Shown here: positions 1-9,420 of the stretch, piece after piece
How the letters are laid out: each line of letters opens with the position of its first letter
Position numbering within the stretch: the first letter of the stretch is position 1
Source of the DNA: Algoriphagus iocasae
Lineage (GTDB): Bacteria; Bacteroidota; Bacteroidia; Cytophagales; Cyclobacteriaceae
Direction of reading: 5' to 3'
DNA length: 64,000 bases
Assembly: GCF_014206875.1 (NCBI RefSeq)
Contig: NZ_JACIJO010000004.1
Coordinates: 62,001 to 126,000 of the forward strand
Program-made: the position numbers and the translations under genes
The notes under the pieces: generated by a model
The model's database searches: none
The model's input: only the letters and a program-made list of their open reading frames with translations
Told to the model about the DNA's origin: nothing

Positions 1-1052
1 CAGGAATCATATCCATGATAGTTGCCGCTGGAACAGTAATTTCCAGCCTGTTCAGCGGAAGTTTGATTCAAAAATTCGGGGAGGCAAAAGTGACCACTTT
101 TAGTGTATTTCTAACAGCCATTGCTTTGATGGGATTTGCCTATTCCCATCAATTTATATTCCTCTGCTTATTGGCCATTCCTTTGGGATTGGGAGCGGGA
201 AGTGTTGATGCCGCACTAAACAATTATGTGGCTCTCCATTATCAAGCAAAACACATGAATTGGCTCCATAGCTTTTGGGGAATTGGTGCTGCGATAGGAC
301 CGATGATCATGGCCGGTTATTTTGCAAATGGAGGAGTATGGACACAGGGATACCATACGATTGCTTGGATTCAGTTGGGTTTAGTGGTTGTTTTACTACT
401 TTCCCTTCCCTTGTGGATCCAACAAAAAGAGTCAGATGACGCAGCTAAAAACAAGGATACTAAAAGTTTATTTAGTTTAATAAAAAGCATACCTGGGTTA
501 AAACAAGCCTTGTTGGTTTTCTTTTGTTACTGTACCATTGAGGCTAGTTTTGGCCTATGGGGAGCTAGTTTTTTGGTATTTGAAAAGGGCTTTGCTGCAG
601 ACAAGGCTGCGAGATTGGTCTCGCTTTATTATATAGGAATTACATCAGGAAGATTCCTTTCCGGCTTTTTAACACATTATTTTTCGAACCGACAGTTGAT
701 TTATATAGGACAGGGTGTAATTGCAGTTGGAATAATTTTATTTCTTCTTCCACCAGAATCAGTCCTTTTGCCAGGATTTCTATTAATCGGATTGGGTTGT
801 GCTCCCATTTTTCCAAGTCTATTGCATGAAACACCCAGAAATTTTGGCAAACAACATTCCCAAAAAATTATGGGTCTCCAAATGGCTAGTGCTTATGTTG
901 GAATCACCCTTATGCCATTTGTTTTTGGGGAAATCTCAACGATTACTGGGTATTCATTTTTATTGCCATTCTTGGGAATTTTCCTTTTTGTTATGTTCTT
1001 CTTGACAAGAATTTTGAATCGAAAATCAGATCAGAATGACCATGCTATTTGA
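1..1052 (+). CDS. MFS transporter, 5' end outside the window
   Basis: Inner-membrane major facilitator superfamily permease, probably for a sugar or similar small solute. The frame is open from the window edge. The first Met (position 15) is internal, because the MFS motif-A loop between TM2 and TM3 (GSLIQKFGEAKV) lies only about 20 residues after it, so TM1 and perhaps part of TM2 are missing. Helices alternate with short loops through the visible 345 residues, and a charged central loop near residues 138-152 separates the two halves, as expected for a 12-TM carrier. The segments GLGAGSVDAALNNYV and HSFWGIGAAIGPMI resemble the fucose-permease-like branch of MFS. It converges on the isomerase gene across a shared terminator. 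Family is secure; substrate is unknown. Confidence 0.85.
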   Translation, partial: GIISMIVAAGTVISSLFSGSLIQKFGEAKVTTFSVFLTAIALMGFAYSHQFIFLCLLAIPLGLGAGSVDAALNNYVALHYQAKHMNWLHSFWGIGAAIGPMIMAGYFANGGVWTQGYHTIAWIQLGLVVVLLLSLPLWIQQKESDDAAKNKDTKSLFSLIKSIPGLKQALLVFFCYCTIEASFGLWGASFLVFEKGFAADKAARLVSLYYIGITSGRFLSGFLTHYFSNRQLIYIGQGVIAVGIILFLLPPESVLLPGFLLIGLGCAPIFPSLLHETPRNFGKQHSQKIMGLQMASAYVGITLMPFVFGEISTITGYSFLLPFLGIFLFVMFFLTRILNRKSDQNDHAI

Positions 1053-1084
1053 TTTATTTTAAGAGATTTCAAGGGAATTCAAAT

Positions 1085-1117
1085 AAAAAATGGTCTGCTT
1101 TAAACAGACCATTTTTT
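1085..1117. terminator. bidirectional rho-independent terminator
   Basis: A 13-bp perfect stem (ATGGTCTG core at 1090-1097 pairing with 1105-1112) has a 7-nt loop, an A-run on its left flank and a T-run on its right. It can therefore end both the MFS transcript (+) and the isomerase/SusC-side transcript (-). Confidence 0.85.
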
Positions 1118-1168
1118 GATTTATTAGGACCTGAAATCCAAAATAGAATTAATGAATAGTTATCTCAT

Positions 1169-2020
1169 TTACAATCCATACTTCTCTCCCATTCCCTTGA
1201 TTAGCTCAAACCCTTTTTCGGCCATATCCCAAGGCTCAGAGAAATTCCTCCACACCCCGATGGAATTGGCAAATGCAGGATCATTTCTGGTAAATCCTTC
1301 GATGGTCAACCAACCTTTGTAGTTCACATCGGCCAAGGCTTTAAACGTTTCATCAAAGTTCACATGGCCCGAACCTGGGGTTCCACGATCATTCTCGGAA
1401 ATATGGAAATGTCCTAATTGAGGAGCTATGAACTTAATGGCATCACCAAGCTTTTTTTCTTCAATATTCGCATGGTGGGTATCAAACATAGCTTGCACAT
1501 TCGAATGATTTACCTTTTTGAGCAAGTAAGAAAGTTGCTGCATGGTATTGCAGAGATAGCACTCAAATCGATTTAGTGCTTCTGGAGTCAACAATACTCC
1601 AGCATCTTTTGCATAATCGGCAACTCCATTTAATACTTCTGCAGACCAATTGTACTCGTCTTCTATTGGTTCACGCGATGCAAAAACTGTAAAAGCAGAA
1701 TGAAATGGACCGCAAAGGACCTGAGCGTTTAGATCATTCGCCCGGTCAATCACCCATTTGAGTTGCTCGCTTGCGGCAGCTCTGATTTTGGTATCTGGGG
1801 AAATCGGATTTTGTTCCGGACCCATCACAGTAACTGCAGTTACTTCCAAACCTATGTCTGCACAATGATTACCGATCATTTTAAAGGATTCTTCAGGTGA
1901 ACCCCCTATAAAAAATTCTGCTCCATCGTATCCGATTTTCTTTAATCGATCCAATACAGGCAATAAATTCTCAGACATTTCTGCTGACCAAGCCAGCACA
2001 TTAAATCCAATTTTATTCAT
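1169..2020 (-). CDS. sugar phosphate isomerase/epimerase-like TIM-barrel protein (hydroxypyruvate isomerase type)
   Basis: AP-endonuclease-2/xylose-isomerase-like TIM barrel, the fold of hydroxypyruvate isomerases and D-tagatose 3-epimerases, which interconvert ketoses and aldoses with a divalent metal. Expected metal ligands are visible: E147 (LTPEALNRFE), D180 (MFDTHH), H206 (HFHISEND) and E241 (LTIEGF). I start at ATG 2020 (283 aa, reading MNKIGFNVLAWSAEM) because the family begins right at the first beta strand. An ATG at 2065 would add 15 residues encoded by a low-complexity repeat tract (2031-2100). It is cytoplasmic, with no signal peptide. It is the distal gene of the minus-strand run behind ThuA, PhyH and SusCD, which suggests a role in breakdown of the imported compound. 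Exact substrate cannot be read from the sequence. Confidence 0.85.
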   Translation of the reverse strand: MNKIGFNVLAWSAEMSENLLPVLDRLKKIGYDGAEFFIGGSPEESFKMIGNHCADIGLEVTAVTVMGPEQNPISPDTKIRAAASEQLKWVIDRANDLNAQVLCGPFHSAFTVFASREPIEDEYNWSAEVLNGVADYAKDAGVLLTPEALNRFECYLCNTMQQLSYLLKKVNHSNVQAMFDTHHANIEEKKLGDAIKFIAPQLGHFHISENDRGTPGSGHVNFDETFKALADVNYKGWLTIEGFTRNDPAFANSIGVWRNFSEPWDMAEKGFELIKGMGEKYGL

Positions 2021-2030
2021 GAGTTTATTT

Positions 2031-2100
2031 ACGTCAACTGACCACAGACCATGGTCCACTGCCACATCTCGGTCGACAGTTTCCGTGGTCCGTAGACTAG
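2031..2100. repeat. short imperfect GGACCA(C/T)GG / GTCGAC-rich repeat tract
   Basis: On the minus strand this spacer holds GGACCACGG, GTCGACCG, GGACCATGG and GTCTGTGGTCAGTTGAC, near-copies of one GC-richer unit in an otherwise AT-rich spacer. It lies between the ThuA-domain gene stop and the likely isomerase start. It probably reflects slippage or an intergenic repeat element. No coding role is supported. Confidence 0.5.
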
Positions 2101-2103
2101 ATT

Positions 2104-3105
2104 TTATTTAAAATCGCTAACCTTCATCCCTTTTCGGAAGCTATCAAATCCAAACATGGTTGGCTCGTACTTACCGATGATATTTACAGATAACTCTGGA
2201 GTAATAACTTCCGGCATTTCCAAAAGCCAGAAAGATGCATTTAGGATCAATCTTCGCATATCTTCAGATTTGAAATCCAATGAAGATCCTAATGTACTGC
2301 CAAAAACCATCCCGGTCTTTCCGCCATCCAAAGAATATTCCTTAGTCCAGGCGATTGGCATAATTGATTTATCCCACATCAAAGGAGCTTCTGCAGTCAT
2401 TCCTGCAGTAGATTGCCCATATAATAAAACATTTGCGTTCGCTGGTAGATTTTTAATAGAATAGACATCTGTTGGCGCCCAAATATCATCAACTCCTCTC
2501 AAAATAGGATGGTCAGCATCCCGATCTACTCCATCGATCAATGCTCTAGTTCCTTCTGATTTATGAATTCCGTGATGTGCAACCCAAGTTTCACCAATGA
2601 TTTGCTGCCCGAAACCTCCTTCCCATCCCGGAACTTTACTATTCCAAGTCCATTTGAAATAAGGGGAATTCTGATCTTTTATGGCAAAAGGGTGAGTGGA
2701 AGTTCTCAAAGCAATAAATGGCTTTCCAGCTTTGAAATAATTCTCAAGATGTTTCATTTGATCTAAAGGAAGATCTCTGAAGCGAATTAGCATGATCACT
2801 AAATCTGCTTTGGCCAGATGTTCCAAGCCCGGAATATTTGTTTGATAACTCGGCACTACATCGCCAGTTTCCGGGTTGATAGGAAATAAAACTGTCGTAT
2901 TAAAACCATAAGTTTCCGAAAGGATTTTAGCCATCATCGGCATGGACTCTTCAGACCTGTATTCATCATCTCCAGAAATGAGAACAACATTTTTTCCTTT
3001 TCCAGGTCCTGATTTACCTTCAAACTGCAGGAAGGTTTTGCCATTTTGGGAAAATGCAGTTGTAAAACTGAAAAGTAATAAAATGACCGATAGACAGGTT
3101 TTCAT
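2104..3105 (-). CDS. ThuA-domain protein, secreted
   Basis: A 333-residue protein with an N-terminal signal peptide of about 19 residues (hydrophobic LSVILLLFSFTTAF, then SQ) followed by a ThuA-like (trehalose-utilisation, glutamine-amidotransferase-like) fold. Visible family segments are VVLISGDDEYRSEESMPMM near the mature N terminus, LVIMLIRFRDLPLDQMK, the KAGKPFIALRTSTHPF loop, and HHGIHKSEGTRALI. The biochemical activity of ThuA domains is poorly defined; in Bacteroidota they are common beside Gfo/Idh/MocA oxidoreductases and SusCD pairs. Predicted location is the periplasm. It lies 83 bp downstream of the PhyH gene on the same strand. Confidence 0.85.
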   Translation of the reverse strand: MKTCLSVILLLFSFTTAFSQNGKTFLQFEGKSGPGKGKNVVLISGDDEYRSEESMPMMAKILSETYGFNTTVLFPINPETGDVVPSYQTNIPGLEHLAKADLVIMLIRFRDLPLDQMKHLENYFKAGKPFIALRTSTHPFAIKDQNSPYFKWTWNSKVPGWEGGFGQQIIGETWVAHHGIHKSEGTRALIDGVDRDADHPILRGVDDIWAPTDVYSIKNLPANANVLLYGQSTAGMTAEAPLMWDKSIMPIAWTKEYSLDGGKTGMVFGSTLGSSLDFKSEDMRRLILNASFWLLEMPEVITPELSVNIIGKYEPTMFGFDSFRKGMKVSDFK

Positions 3106-3187
3106 GGGTTTTATTAATTATTGATTAGTACAAGAGCCCTAATATAGAGCTTCCGGCTTAGTTGGCAATTATTCAATTTTAATTATT

Positions 3188-4171
3188 TCAATCGGCTCGA
3201 AAAATCAATGGGAAAAACTTCCCTCCCATTTTTTCACCCTTTGGAATAACTGGGACTCCTTCTAGTAATGGTTCATCGGTATCCGAAACCGTGCCATCTG
3301 CAAACACATTCAAGACAAAAGCCCTTCTAGCATTTAAGGAGGAGTTAGCGAAACTTCCATGTACCATCAAAGGATGGTGAAATGTCGCATATCCTGCTTT
3401 GAGTGGAACAGAGACAGGTTGAAAAGCGGCGAGTTGCTCTTCGCTAAGCATGGTTTTCAACCCATCCATCTCACCAGCTAGAGCTGGTTTATCCAGAAGT
3501 CCCCATTTATGAGAACCTGGAACATAATTGAGACAGCCATTTTCCTCATTTGCATCATCCAAGCCACACCAACAAGTCAGGTGTTGCATTTTGACTGTCC
3601 TGGTCCAGTAAGAATAATCCTGATGCCAAGCAACATTCCCACCGTGTCTGGCAGGTTTACAAAAAAGCTGGTCATGCCAAAACCGAACTGACTTTCCTCC
3701 TAGTAATTGGCTTGAAGCCATTAAAAAGGCAGGGTTCCATATTACATCATGAAAAGCTGGATGAATTCTCCAATGACCGAGAGAGTGAAAAAGAACCTTG
3801 GAAGGATCGGATGACTCATTGCTATGGAATTCATGAAACAGATAATGCAAAGGGTGTTTGGGATCTGCCACTTCATTTAGGGCAATTTTCAACATTTCTA
3901 TCTGTTCTTCATCCAATAATTTGATTCCGGCCAGATATCCATTTTCATTAAAAAAATCGACTTGTTCCTGCGAAAGTCTATATTTCTCCCATTCCTTTTT
4001 GGTCTGAGGTTGCTTAAATAAATCTGTTATTGGATGAGAATAATCTGAAAGATCTCTCATAATTGGGTGAGTTAAGTTCATAAGGAAGTTAATAAAATCC
4101 TGATTTTGATCTGCCTTTAACCTCTGATTTTTCATACAATTTCCGAGAAGTGCATTTTTCAAATAAATCAT
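3188..4171 (-). CDS. phytanoyl-CoA dioxygenase (PhyH) family protein
   Basis: Fe(II)/2-oxoglutarate-dependent oxygenase of the PhyH family, which hydroxylates small organic substrates. The iron-binding HxD is H183/D185 in AWHQDYSYW, the distal ligand is probably H271 in HPLMVHGSFAN, and an arginine pair at 282-283 (ARRAF) is placed to bind 2-oxoglutarate. No signal peptide, so cytoplasmic. The start is uncertain: ATG 4171 gives 327 aa, but ATG 4135, 4081 or 4060 (MRDLSDYSHPITD, about 290 aa, closer to the family's usual length) are possible. It lies between SusD and the ThuA gene on the same strand, suggesting oxidative processing of the imported molecule. Family is secure; substrate is unknown. 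Confidence 0.82.
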   Translation of the reverse strand: MIYLKNALLGNCMKNQRLKADQNQDFINFLMNLTHPIMRDLSDYSHPITDLFKQPQTKKEWEKYRLSQEQVDFFNENGYLAGIKLLDEEQIEMLKIALNEVADPKHPLHYLFHEFHSNESSDPSKVLFHSLGHWRIHPAFHDVIWNPAFLMASSQLLGGKSVRFWHDQLFCKPARHGGNVAWHQDYSYWTRTVKMQHLTCWCGLDDANEENGCLNYVPGSHKWGLLDKPALAGEMDGLKTMLSEEQLAAFQPVSVPLKAGYATFHHPLMVHGSFANSSLNARRAFVLNVFADGTVSDTDEPLLEGVPVIPKGEKMGGKFFPLIFRAD

Positions 4172-4203
4172 TCAACTTCGAGTGTAGGTATATTAAAAAT
4201 ATA

Positions 4204-4235
4204 AGAAGGCTTTGCCATTTATGACAAAACCTTCT
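4204..4235 (-). terminator. possible terminator or mRNA hairpin after susD
   Basis: The arms AGAAGGCTTTG and CAAAACCTTCT can form an 11-bp stem with one mismatch and a 10-nt loop, just past the SusD stop. On the minus strand it is followed by an AT-rich run with only a loose T-tract. It may attenuate readthrough into the PhyH gene or protect the susCD mRNA. Confidence 0.4.
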
Positions 4236-4313
4236 AGGAGGGAATCAAATATTACTGAACAAGAACTTTAGAAAAAGTAAAAGTCCACCCCCTAATTGGC
4301 AACCAAACCAATT

Positions 4314-5816
4314 TTAATAACCTGGATTCTGAACTAGACTTGGGTTATTTCTTATCTCCGCAGTAGGGATTGGAAATAGCAATTCCCTTTCTTTTATTGT
4401 AGGCCCATAAACAAATTGATGCCCAACATAATCTTCAAACTGACGGGTTGTCACATTGAACCCTTTCCTGATTCTCACCATATCAAACCAGGTTTTGTTC
4501 TCAAATGAAAGCTCGAAGAATTTTTCTCTCCAGACAGCCTCCCTTAACTGTGATTGTGACAATCCCGCCAGTGGATCCAATTCGGCTCTTTCCCTAATCA
4601 AATTTACCGCTTGATAAGCCTCATTAGTAGGCCCATTTGCCTCATTGGATGCTTCTGCATAAATCAACAAAACTTCTGCATATCGGATAATCGGCCAGTT
4701 CATATCACTGCTGGTGGTACTGGTTTGGGCCAATTCATCAAAATGTTTATAGATATAATAATCACCTAGTTCCAAAATTTGATTTCTATCATCTCTCAAA
4801 GAGAAACTGGTATAATAAAACTCTTTTTCATCGGCTCTTTTATCTCCTGATTCGTAAGATTTTACAAATTCTTCCTGTGCAAAAATCCCACCCGTTTCTG
4901 CACTATAATTTGAGATCCCTCTGTTATAAGGAATGATAGATACTTGCCAGCTTGATGGAAGTATGTAAGCTGCAAACTGAGCCATAAAGATATTCTCCCC
5001 AAGATTTTTCATACTTGGATCATGAAGCGCGTCATAGGTGTCAAAAAGCCCAAATTGTTTGGAATCTATGACTTCCTTTGCTTTAGCTGCTGCTAAGCTA
5101 TAATATTCATTTCCTTTCTGTAATGGATATCCTGCCATTGTCAGATAAACAGATGAAAGTAAAGATTTGACAGCTCCCATAGAGGCTCGCCCAGTCGCAT
5201 CTCTCATGGGTAGCCCAGAATCTTCAGCCTCAGTCAAATCCTTTACAATTTGATCATAAACTAAAGAGGCATCTGCTGGACTTGGATATAGGTCTTCAGA
5301 GGTTAGATCCACAGGATTAGTGATCAATGGAATATTTCCAAAAATCTGAATCAGATTGAAATAATAATAGGCTCTTAAAAATTTGGCCTCCCCCAATAAC
5401 CTTTGTTTTTGGGTTTCATCCATGTTCATTTCAGGAATATTTGCAATAGCTAGGTTTGCATTTGCTATACCTTTATAATAACTAGTCCAATAAGTTTGGC
5501 CATAACCATTATCTGAATTATTCACCAAATCTTTGACAAATAAGCTGTATTGGGCCTGTCCCAATTCAGTATCTGCCAAACCGGTAGCAAATTCCAACAT
5601 CATCCAAGGCCCACCATTAAAACCACTGTTCATGATAGGCTGCATGCTTTCGTAAATAGAATTCACTACACTGACAGCATGCTCGGGTTTTGTAAAATAG
5701 TTATTAAGAGTAAAATTTGATTTATCGGTTTCATCAAGGAAATCCGCACAGGATGATGATATAAAGACAATAGTTAAGAAAATGACTTTATTAATGTATG
5801 ATTTTATTATTTTCAT
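4314..5816 (-). CDS. SusD/RagB-family nutrient-binding outer-membrane lipoprotein
   Basis: Surface lipoprotein that caps a SusC channel and captures the nutrient. The 500-residue protein begins with a lipoprotein signal ending in ISSSC, with the lipidated Cys at residue 23. The mature protein has the all-helical TPR-like SusD fold: LGEAKFLRAYYYFNLIQIFGNIPL and SLLSSVYLTMAGYP in the N half, and NWPIIRYAEVLLIYAEASNE and REKFFELSFENKTWFDMVR in the C half are hallmark segments. The C terminus (IPTAEIRNNPSLVQNPGY) is typical and complete. It lies 18 bp downstream of susC. The specificity-determining surface cannot be read from sequence. Confidence 0.96.
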   Translation of the reverse strand: MKIIKSYINKVIFLTIVFISSSCADFLDETDKSNFTLNNYFTKPEHAVSVVNSIYESMQPIMNSGFNGGPWMMLEFATGLADTELGQAQYSLFVKDLVNNSDNGYGQTYWTSYYKGIANANLAIANIPEMNMDETQKQRLLGEAKFLRAYYYFNLIQIFGNIPLITNPVDLTSEDLYPSPADASLVYDQIVKDLTEAEDSGLPMRDATGRASMGAVKSLLSSVYLTMAGYPLQKGNEYYSLAAAKAKEVIDSKQFGLFDTYDALHDPSMKNLGENIFMAQFAAYILPSSWQVSIIPYNRGISNYSAETGGIFAQEEFVKSYESGDKRADEKEFYYTSFSLRDDRNQILELGDYYIYKHFDELAQTSTTSSDMNWPIIRYAEVLLIYAEASNEANGPTNEAYQAVNLIRERAELDPLAGLSQSQLREAVWREKFFELSFENKTWFDMVRIRKGFNVTTRQFEDYVGHQFVYGPTIKERELLFPIPTAEIRNNPSLVQNPGY

Positions 5817-5834
5817 GATTTTCAGGGATTTAGA

Positions 5835-8800
5835 TTACAAACTGACACTTAGACCAAGCATAAAAACTCTTGGTTTTGGGTAGGCATATAAATCAACTCC
5901 TTGATCAAATGCGGCTCCAGAGGTTGATACCTCAGGGTCATATCCTCCATATTCTGTAGAAAGGAAAAAGTTCTGAACAGAGAAGAAGGTTCTAAGATTT
6001 CTTACTTTGATTCTTTCCAATAATTCGGGAGCAAAATTATAAGACAACATCAGATTTCTTCCTCTTACAAAAGATCCATTCTGAACCCTATCAGAATCAT
6101 TGTTAGTATTATAACCTGCTGTTAATGGTCTAATCTGCGCAATATTTGTATCTTGATTTTCCGGAGTCCAAGCATCCAAGACAGTTTTAAAGCTGTTGGC
6201 AATTCCTGTTCTGTCTTCAGCTGAATGCTTACTTCTAAACAAAACATCATTCCCATAACTAAACTGAATATCTACCAACAGCTCAAAATTCTTGAATCTG
6301 AAAGTGTTAGCGAAGGTTCCAAATCCATCAGGGATTCCTTTTCCAATAATCACCCGATCAGCATCATTTATTACACCATCTTCATTGACATCTTGATACT
6401 TTATATCTCCGGGTCTTTTATTATAAGTTGCCGCCAATGATTCCTCATCAGTATTCCATGTACCCTGGTGTACAAAGCCGAAAAATGAACCTACTGATTC
6501 CCCTTCCCGCACGATAGTTGAGCCTAAGAAAATATCAGCTCCACCTGTTAGTTCTTTGACTGTATTTTTATTGTAAGAGAAGTTAAAGGTTGTATTCCAA
6601 GAGAAATTATTCCGTTCGATATTGACTGTATTAAGTCCGATTTCGATTCCTTTATTTTCCATACTCCCCACATTCTTGCTAACTACTGTATATCCACTAC
6701 TAGAAGGAACTGGGGCACTCAAGAGCATATCATCAGTAATCTTCCTATATAAGTCCACTTCTAGCATGACTCTGTTTTGAGCAAATCCTATCTCAGCTCC
6801 AAAGTCTACCTGGCTGGTTTTTTCCCATCTTAAATCCGGATTGGCCAACCTGCTAATCCCTATACCTATTTCCCTTTGGTTATTAAAAACAACAGAATAA
6901 TTTCCCATACCAGCTAAAGACTGATAGGCTGTAATTTCAGAGTTACCAGTTTGACCATAGCTGGCTCTTAACTTCAAATCTGAAATTGTATTATTATTTC
7001 TTAAAAATTCCTCATCTGATGCTCTCCAGGCAAAAGCTGCAGAAGGGAAAAATGCATATTGATTAGAGGATCCGAATTTCGAAGAACCATCCACTCTTCC
7101 CGTGAAAGTAAACAAGTATTTATCTTTTAGTGTGTAATTAATCCTACTGAAATAGGAATTTAGACCATAGGCTACATTTCCGGATTGGGGTTGAATTGCA
7201 TTTGCTCCAGCTCCAAGATTATTGAACATGAAATAGTCATCCTGAAAATTTTGGGATCTGGCTGTTGCATTGAACCGATCTACATGTTGCCAGGAAAGGC
7301 CTACCATTGCATTTATTCTGTGACGACCTCTAAATTCTTTTAAATAGGTCAAATAGTTTTCAAACTGCCAAGAATTTAATCGATCATTAAATACAGAGGC
7401 ATCCCCTCCCTGGTTTTTAGCAATATAGTTTAACTCTCTGCCACCATAGTAGTCAACTCTTTGGTTAACAATATTTGCAGAAATATTTGATCTAAGTTCC
7501 AAGCCTTCTGCCAAGTAAATATTTGCATAAACATTCCCTATAATGGTCTGGGTATTGACCAAATACACTCTTTCTTTAGATACTTGTAACGGATTATTTC
7601 CTCCTTCCATCCCTGGATAGTCCGCATTTCCGGCCCAACTACCATCTGGATATTTTACTGGGATAATAGGAAGAGCTTCCAATACCTGCCTCATTGCTAC
7701 GATCCCTCCATTTCCTAACGGATCTACTTGACTTTCTTTTTGATCATTGTAGCTCAGGACACCTCCAACCTTAATCCAGTTCTTAAGTTTACTGTCAAAA
7801 ACAAATCGAGAAGAATATCTTTTCATCCAAGAATTTGCCATCAATCCATCTTCATCCCGATATCCTAAATACACACCAAAATTATCATCTACATTCCCGG
7901 AGGTGAAATTCAATTGGTGGCTTTGTGTAAATGCCGGTTTAAATGATTCTTTCTGCCAATCTGTATCATATAGAGGGTTGCCATTTGCATCAAACAAATT
8001 AGGGTCAGTCCGTTTTAATTCTGGATCTTTATAGATTCCATTGGCCCAACCATTAGGATCATATTTTTGTGCATTCTGGTAAGCTAAATCTTCTGTTGCT
8101 AGAAATTCAGCTGAATTAAGTAATGGGATTTTTTTAGGTAGTACTCCTATACTATAATTTCCTTCATAGGAAATAATTCCACCCGACTTACTACCTCGCT
8201 TTGTAGTAACAAGAATTACTCCATTTGCTCCTCTTGCTCCATATATAGCAGTAGCGGATGCATCTTTTAAGACTTCCACAGACGCAATATCATTTGGGTT
8301 GATATAATCTATGGGAGTACTTCCATTTGCTAAACCCGCAGCATGCATGATAACACCGTCTATTACATATAAGGGATCATTGGCTATACTTACAGAGGTA
8401 TTTCCTCTAATTCGAATATTTGCTCTACCCCCAGGACGACCAGAGTTTACTGACACATTCACACCTTGAATTTTTCCGGAAAGCGCATTTGATAAAGAAG
8501 CAGCAGGTCGTTCCTTCAAATCATCTTCTCCAACCGATCCTACTGATCCTGTTAGATCAGATTTCTTTTGGGTACCATAACCAATTACCACCACTTCGTC
8601 TAATTCAGATTCATCCATTTCCAGATTAACTTTTATCTCCTGGGATAAATCAGACACCAAGACTTCCTTGGTAGTAAATCCAATAAAACTGATGACTAGA
8701 GTTTCGTTCACACTTGCTTCTATAGAGAAGCTACCATCATTCTCAGAAACTGTTCCTCTCTGTGTTCCTTTTACTACAACCAACGCTCCAGGAACAGGCT

Positions 8801-8933
8801 CTTCCTGATCTCCAGAGGTTATCACTCCTTTTATTAAAGAAGTTTGGCTATAAGCCAGATGACACATTAAAAAGAGAGAAAAAATTACCCCTGGAAAGAT
8901 CGATCCCCTGGGATTTGTAAAAATATTCAGCAT
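5835..8933 (-). CDS. SusC/RagA-family TonB-dependent outer-membrane transporter
   Basis: TonB-dependent import channel partnered with the SusD-like lipoprotein just downstream. The 1032-residue protein has a signal peptide of about 29 residues, a carboxypeptidase-like regulatory domain (about 32-110), the SusC signature LDEVVVIGYGTQKKSDLTG near 111-130, a plug domain with GKIQGVNVSVNSGRPGG and DPLYVIDGV, then a 22-strand-type barrel ending PRVFMLGLSVSL with the terminal aromatic/hydrophobic pattern. No N-terminal extension for an anti-sigma factor is seen, so FecI/FecR-type control by this receptor is unlikely. The upstream region carries a striking dyad of four hexamers (8994-9046), the best candidate for a regulator site. 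Confidence 0.97.
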   Translation of the reverse strand: MLNIFTNPRGSIFPGVIFSLFLMCHLAYSQTSLIKGVITSGDQEEPVPGALVVVKGTQRGTVSENDGSFSIEASVNETLVISFIGFTTKEVLVSDLSQEIKVNLEMDESELDEVVVIGYGTQKKSDLTGSVGSVGEDDLKERPAASLSNALSGKIQGVNVSVNSGRPGGRANIRIRGNTSVSIANDPLYVIDGVIMHAAGLANGSTPIDYINPNDIASVEVLKDASATAIYGARGANGVILVTTKRGSKSGGIISYEGNYSIGVLPKKIPLLNSAEFLATEDLAYQNAQKYDPNGWANGIYKDPELKRTDPNLFDANGNPLYDTDWQKESFKPAFTQSHQLNFTSGNVDDNFGVYLGYRDEDGLMANSWMKRYSSRFVFDSKLKNWIKVGGVLSYNDQKESQVDPLGNGGIVAMRQVLEALPIIPVKYPDGSWAGNADYPGMEGGNNPLQVSKERVYLVNTQTIIGNVYANIYLAEGLELRSNISANIVNQRVDYYGGRELNYIAKNQGGDASVFNDRLNSWQFENYLTYLKEFRGRHRINAMVGLSWQHVDRFNATARSQNFQDDYFMFNNLGAGANAIQPQSGNVAYGLNSYFSRINYTLKDKYLFTFTGRVDGSSKFGSSNQYAFFPSAAFAWRASDEEFLRNNNTISDLKLRASYGQTGNSEITAYQSLAGMGNYSVVFNNQREIGIGISRLANPDLRWEKTSQVDFGAEIGFAQNRVMLEVDLYRKITDDMLLSAPVPSSSGYTVVSKNVGSMENKGIEIGLNTVNIERNNFSWNTTFNFSYNKNTVKELTGGADIFLGSTIVREGESVGSFFGFVHQGTWNTDEESLAATYNKRPGDIKYQDVNEDGVINDADRVIIGKGIPDGFGTFANTFRFKNFELLVDIQFSYGNDVLFRSKHSAEDRTGIANSFKTVLDAWTPENQDTNIAQIRPLTAGYNTNNDSDRVQNGSFVRGRNLMLSYNFAPELLERIKVRNLRTFFSVQNFFLSTEYGGYDPEVSTSGAAFDQGVDLYAYPKPRVFMLGLSVSL

Positions 8934-9420
8934 ACGTTTTGGGGTTTATTGTTTTGTAATTACCCCAAAGTATCTTAAGGACAAAAACTTAGCATCCTGC
9001 TGAATCCTGACACAATTCACTGAAATACAACAGGATAGATCAGGATAACTAATTTTAAAAAAGTTTAATTTTATAGGTTTTCAAGCATTCAACTACAAGC
9101 CACTAATCATGCTTAAATCAATCTTTATATACCTAAACATGCTTTTCAAATAAAAGTTAACTAATCTCATTCAATGAAATAACATCCAAATTTCTTCTTT
9201 AAAAGGAATTTTAAATAGGATTTATTAAAGAATAAAAAATTGAAATATTTTAAATGTTGAAAAACTTTTTTTGGCTTTCTCGGCCTTTCTTTTAAATCCA
9301 AAATCTCGAAATCCATTCCGTTAGTTTTCGCTTCCGAAAACCCTTTCTAACTGATTTTAAAGAAAGATTTTATTACTTTTTCATTCCAAAAGAATCAGTA
9401 AATCCAAAATCCAATCCAAT
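8934..9420. other. 487-bp divergent control region between susC and the oxidoreductase
   Basis: AT-rich and without a plausible gene. It contains the four-hexamer dyad at 8994-9046 and a small perfect hairpin at 9324-9341 (GTTTTCG, loop CTTC, CGAAAAC) about 80 bp before the oxidoreductase ATG. No good TAnnTTTG -7 box with a TTTG -33 box was seen on either strand. The closest on the susC side is ATACTTTG at 8966-8973, so an activator may be needed. Confidence 0.6.
8994..9046. promoter_or_regulatory. candidate operator: inverted pairs of ATCCTG half-sites
   Basis: ATCCTG occurs at 8994-8999 and 9004-9009, and its inverse CAGGAT at 9031-9036 and 9041-9046. Each pair is phased by exactly 10 bp (one helical turn) and the two pairs are mirror images around position 9020. 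The site ends 60 bp upstream of the susC start codon. The architecture suggests cooperative binding of a dimeric regulator to one DNA face. The regulator is unknown and no regulator gene lies beside the locus in this window. Confidence 0.55.
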
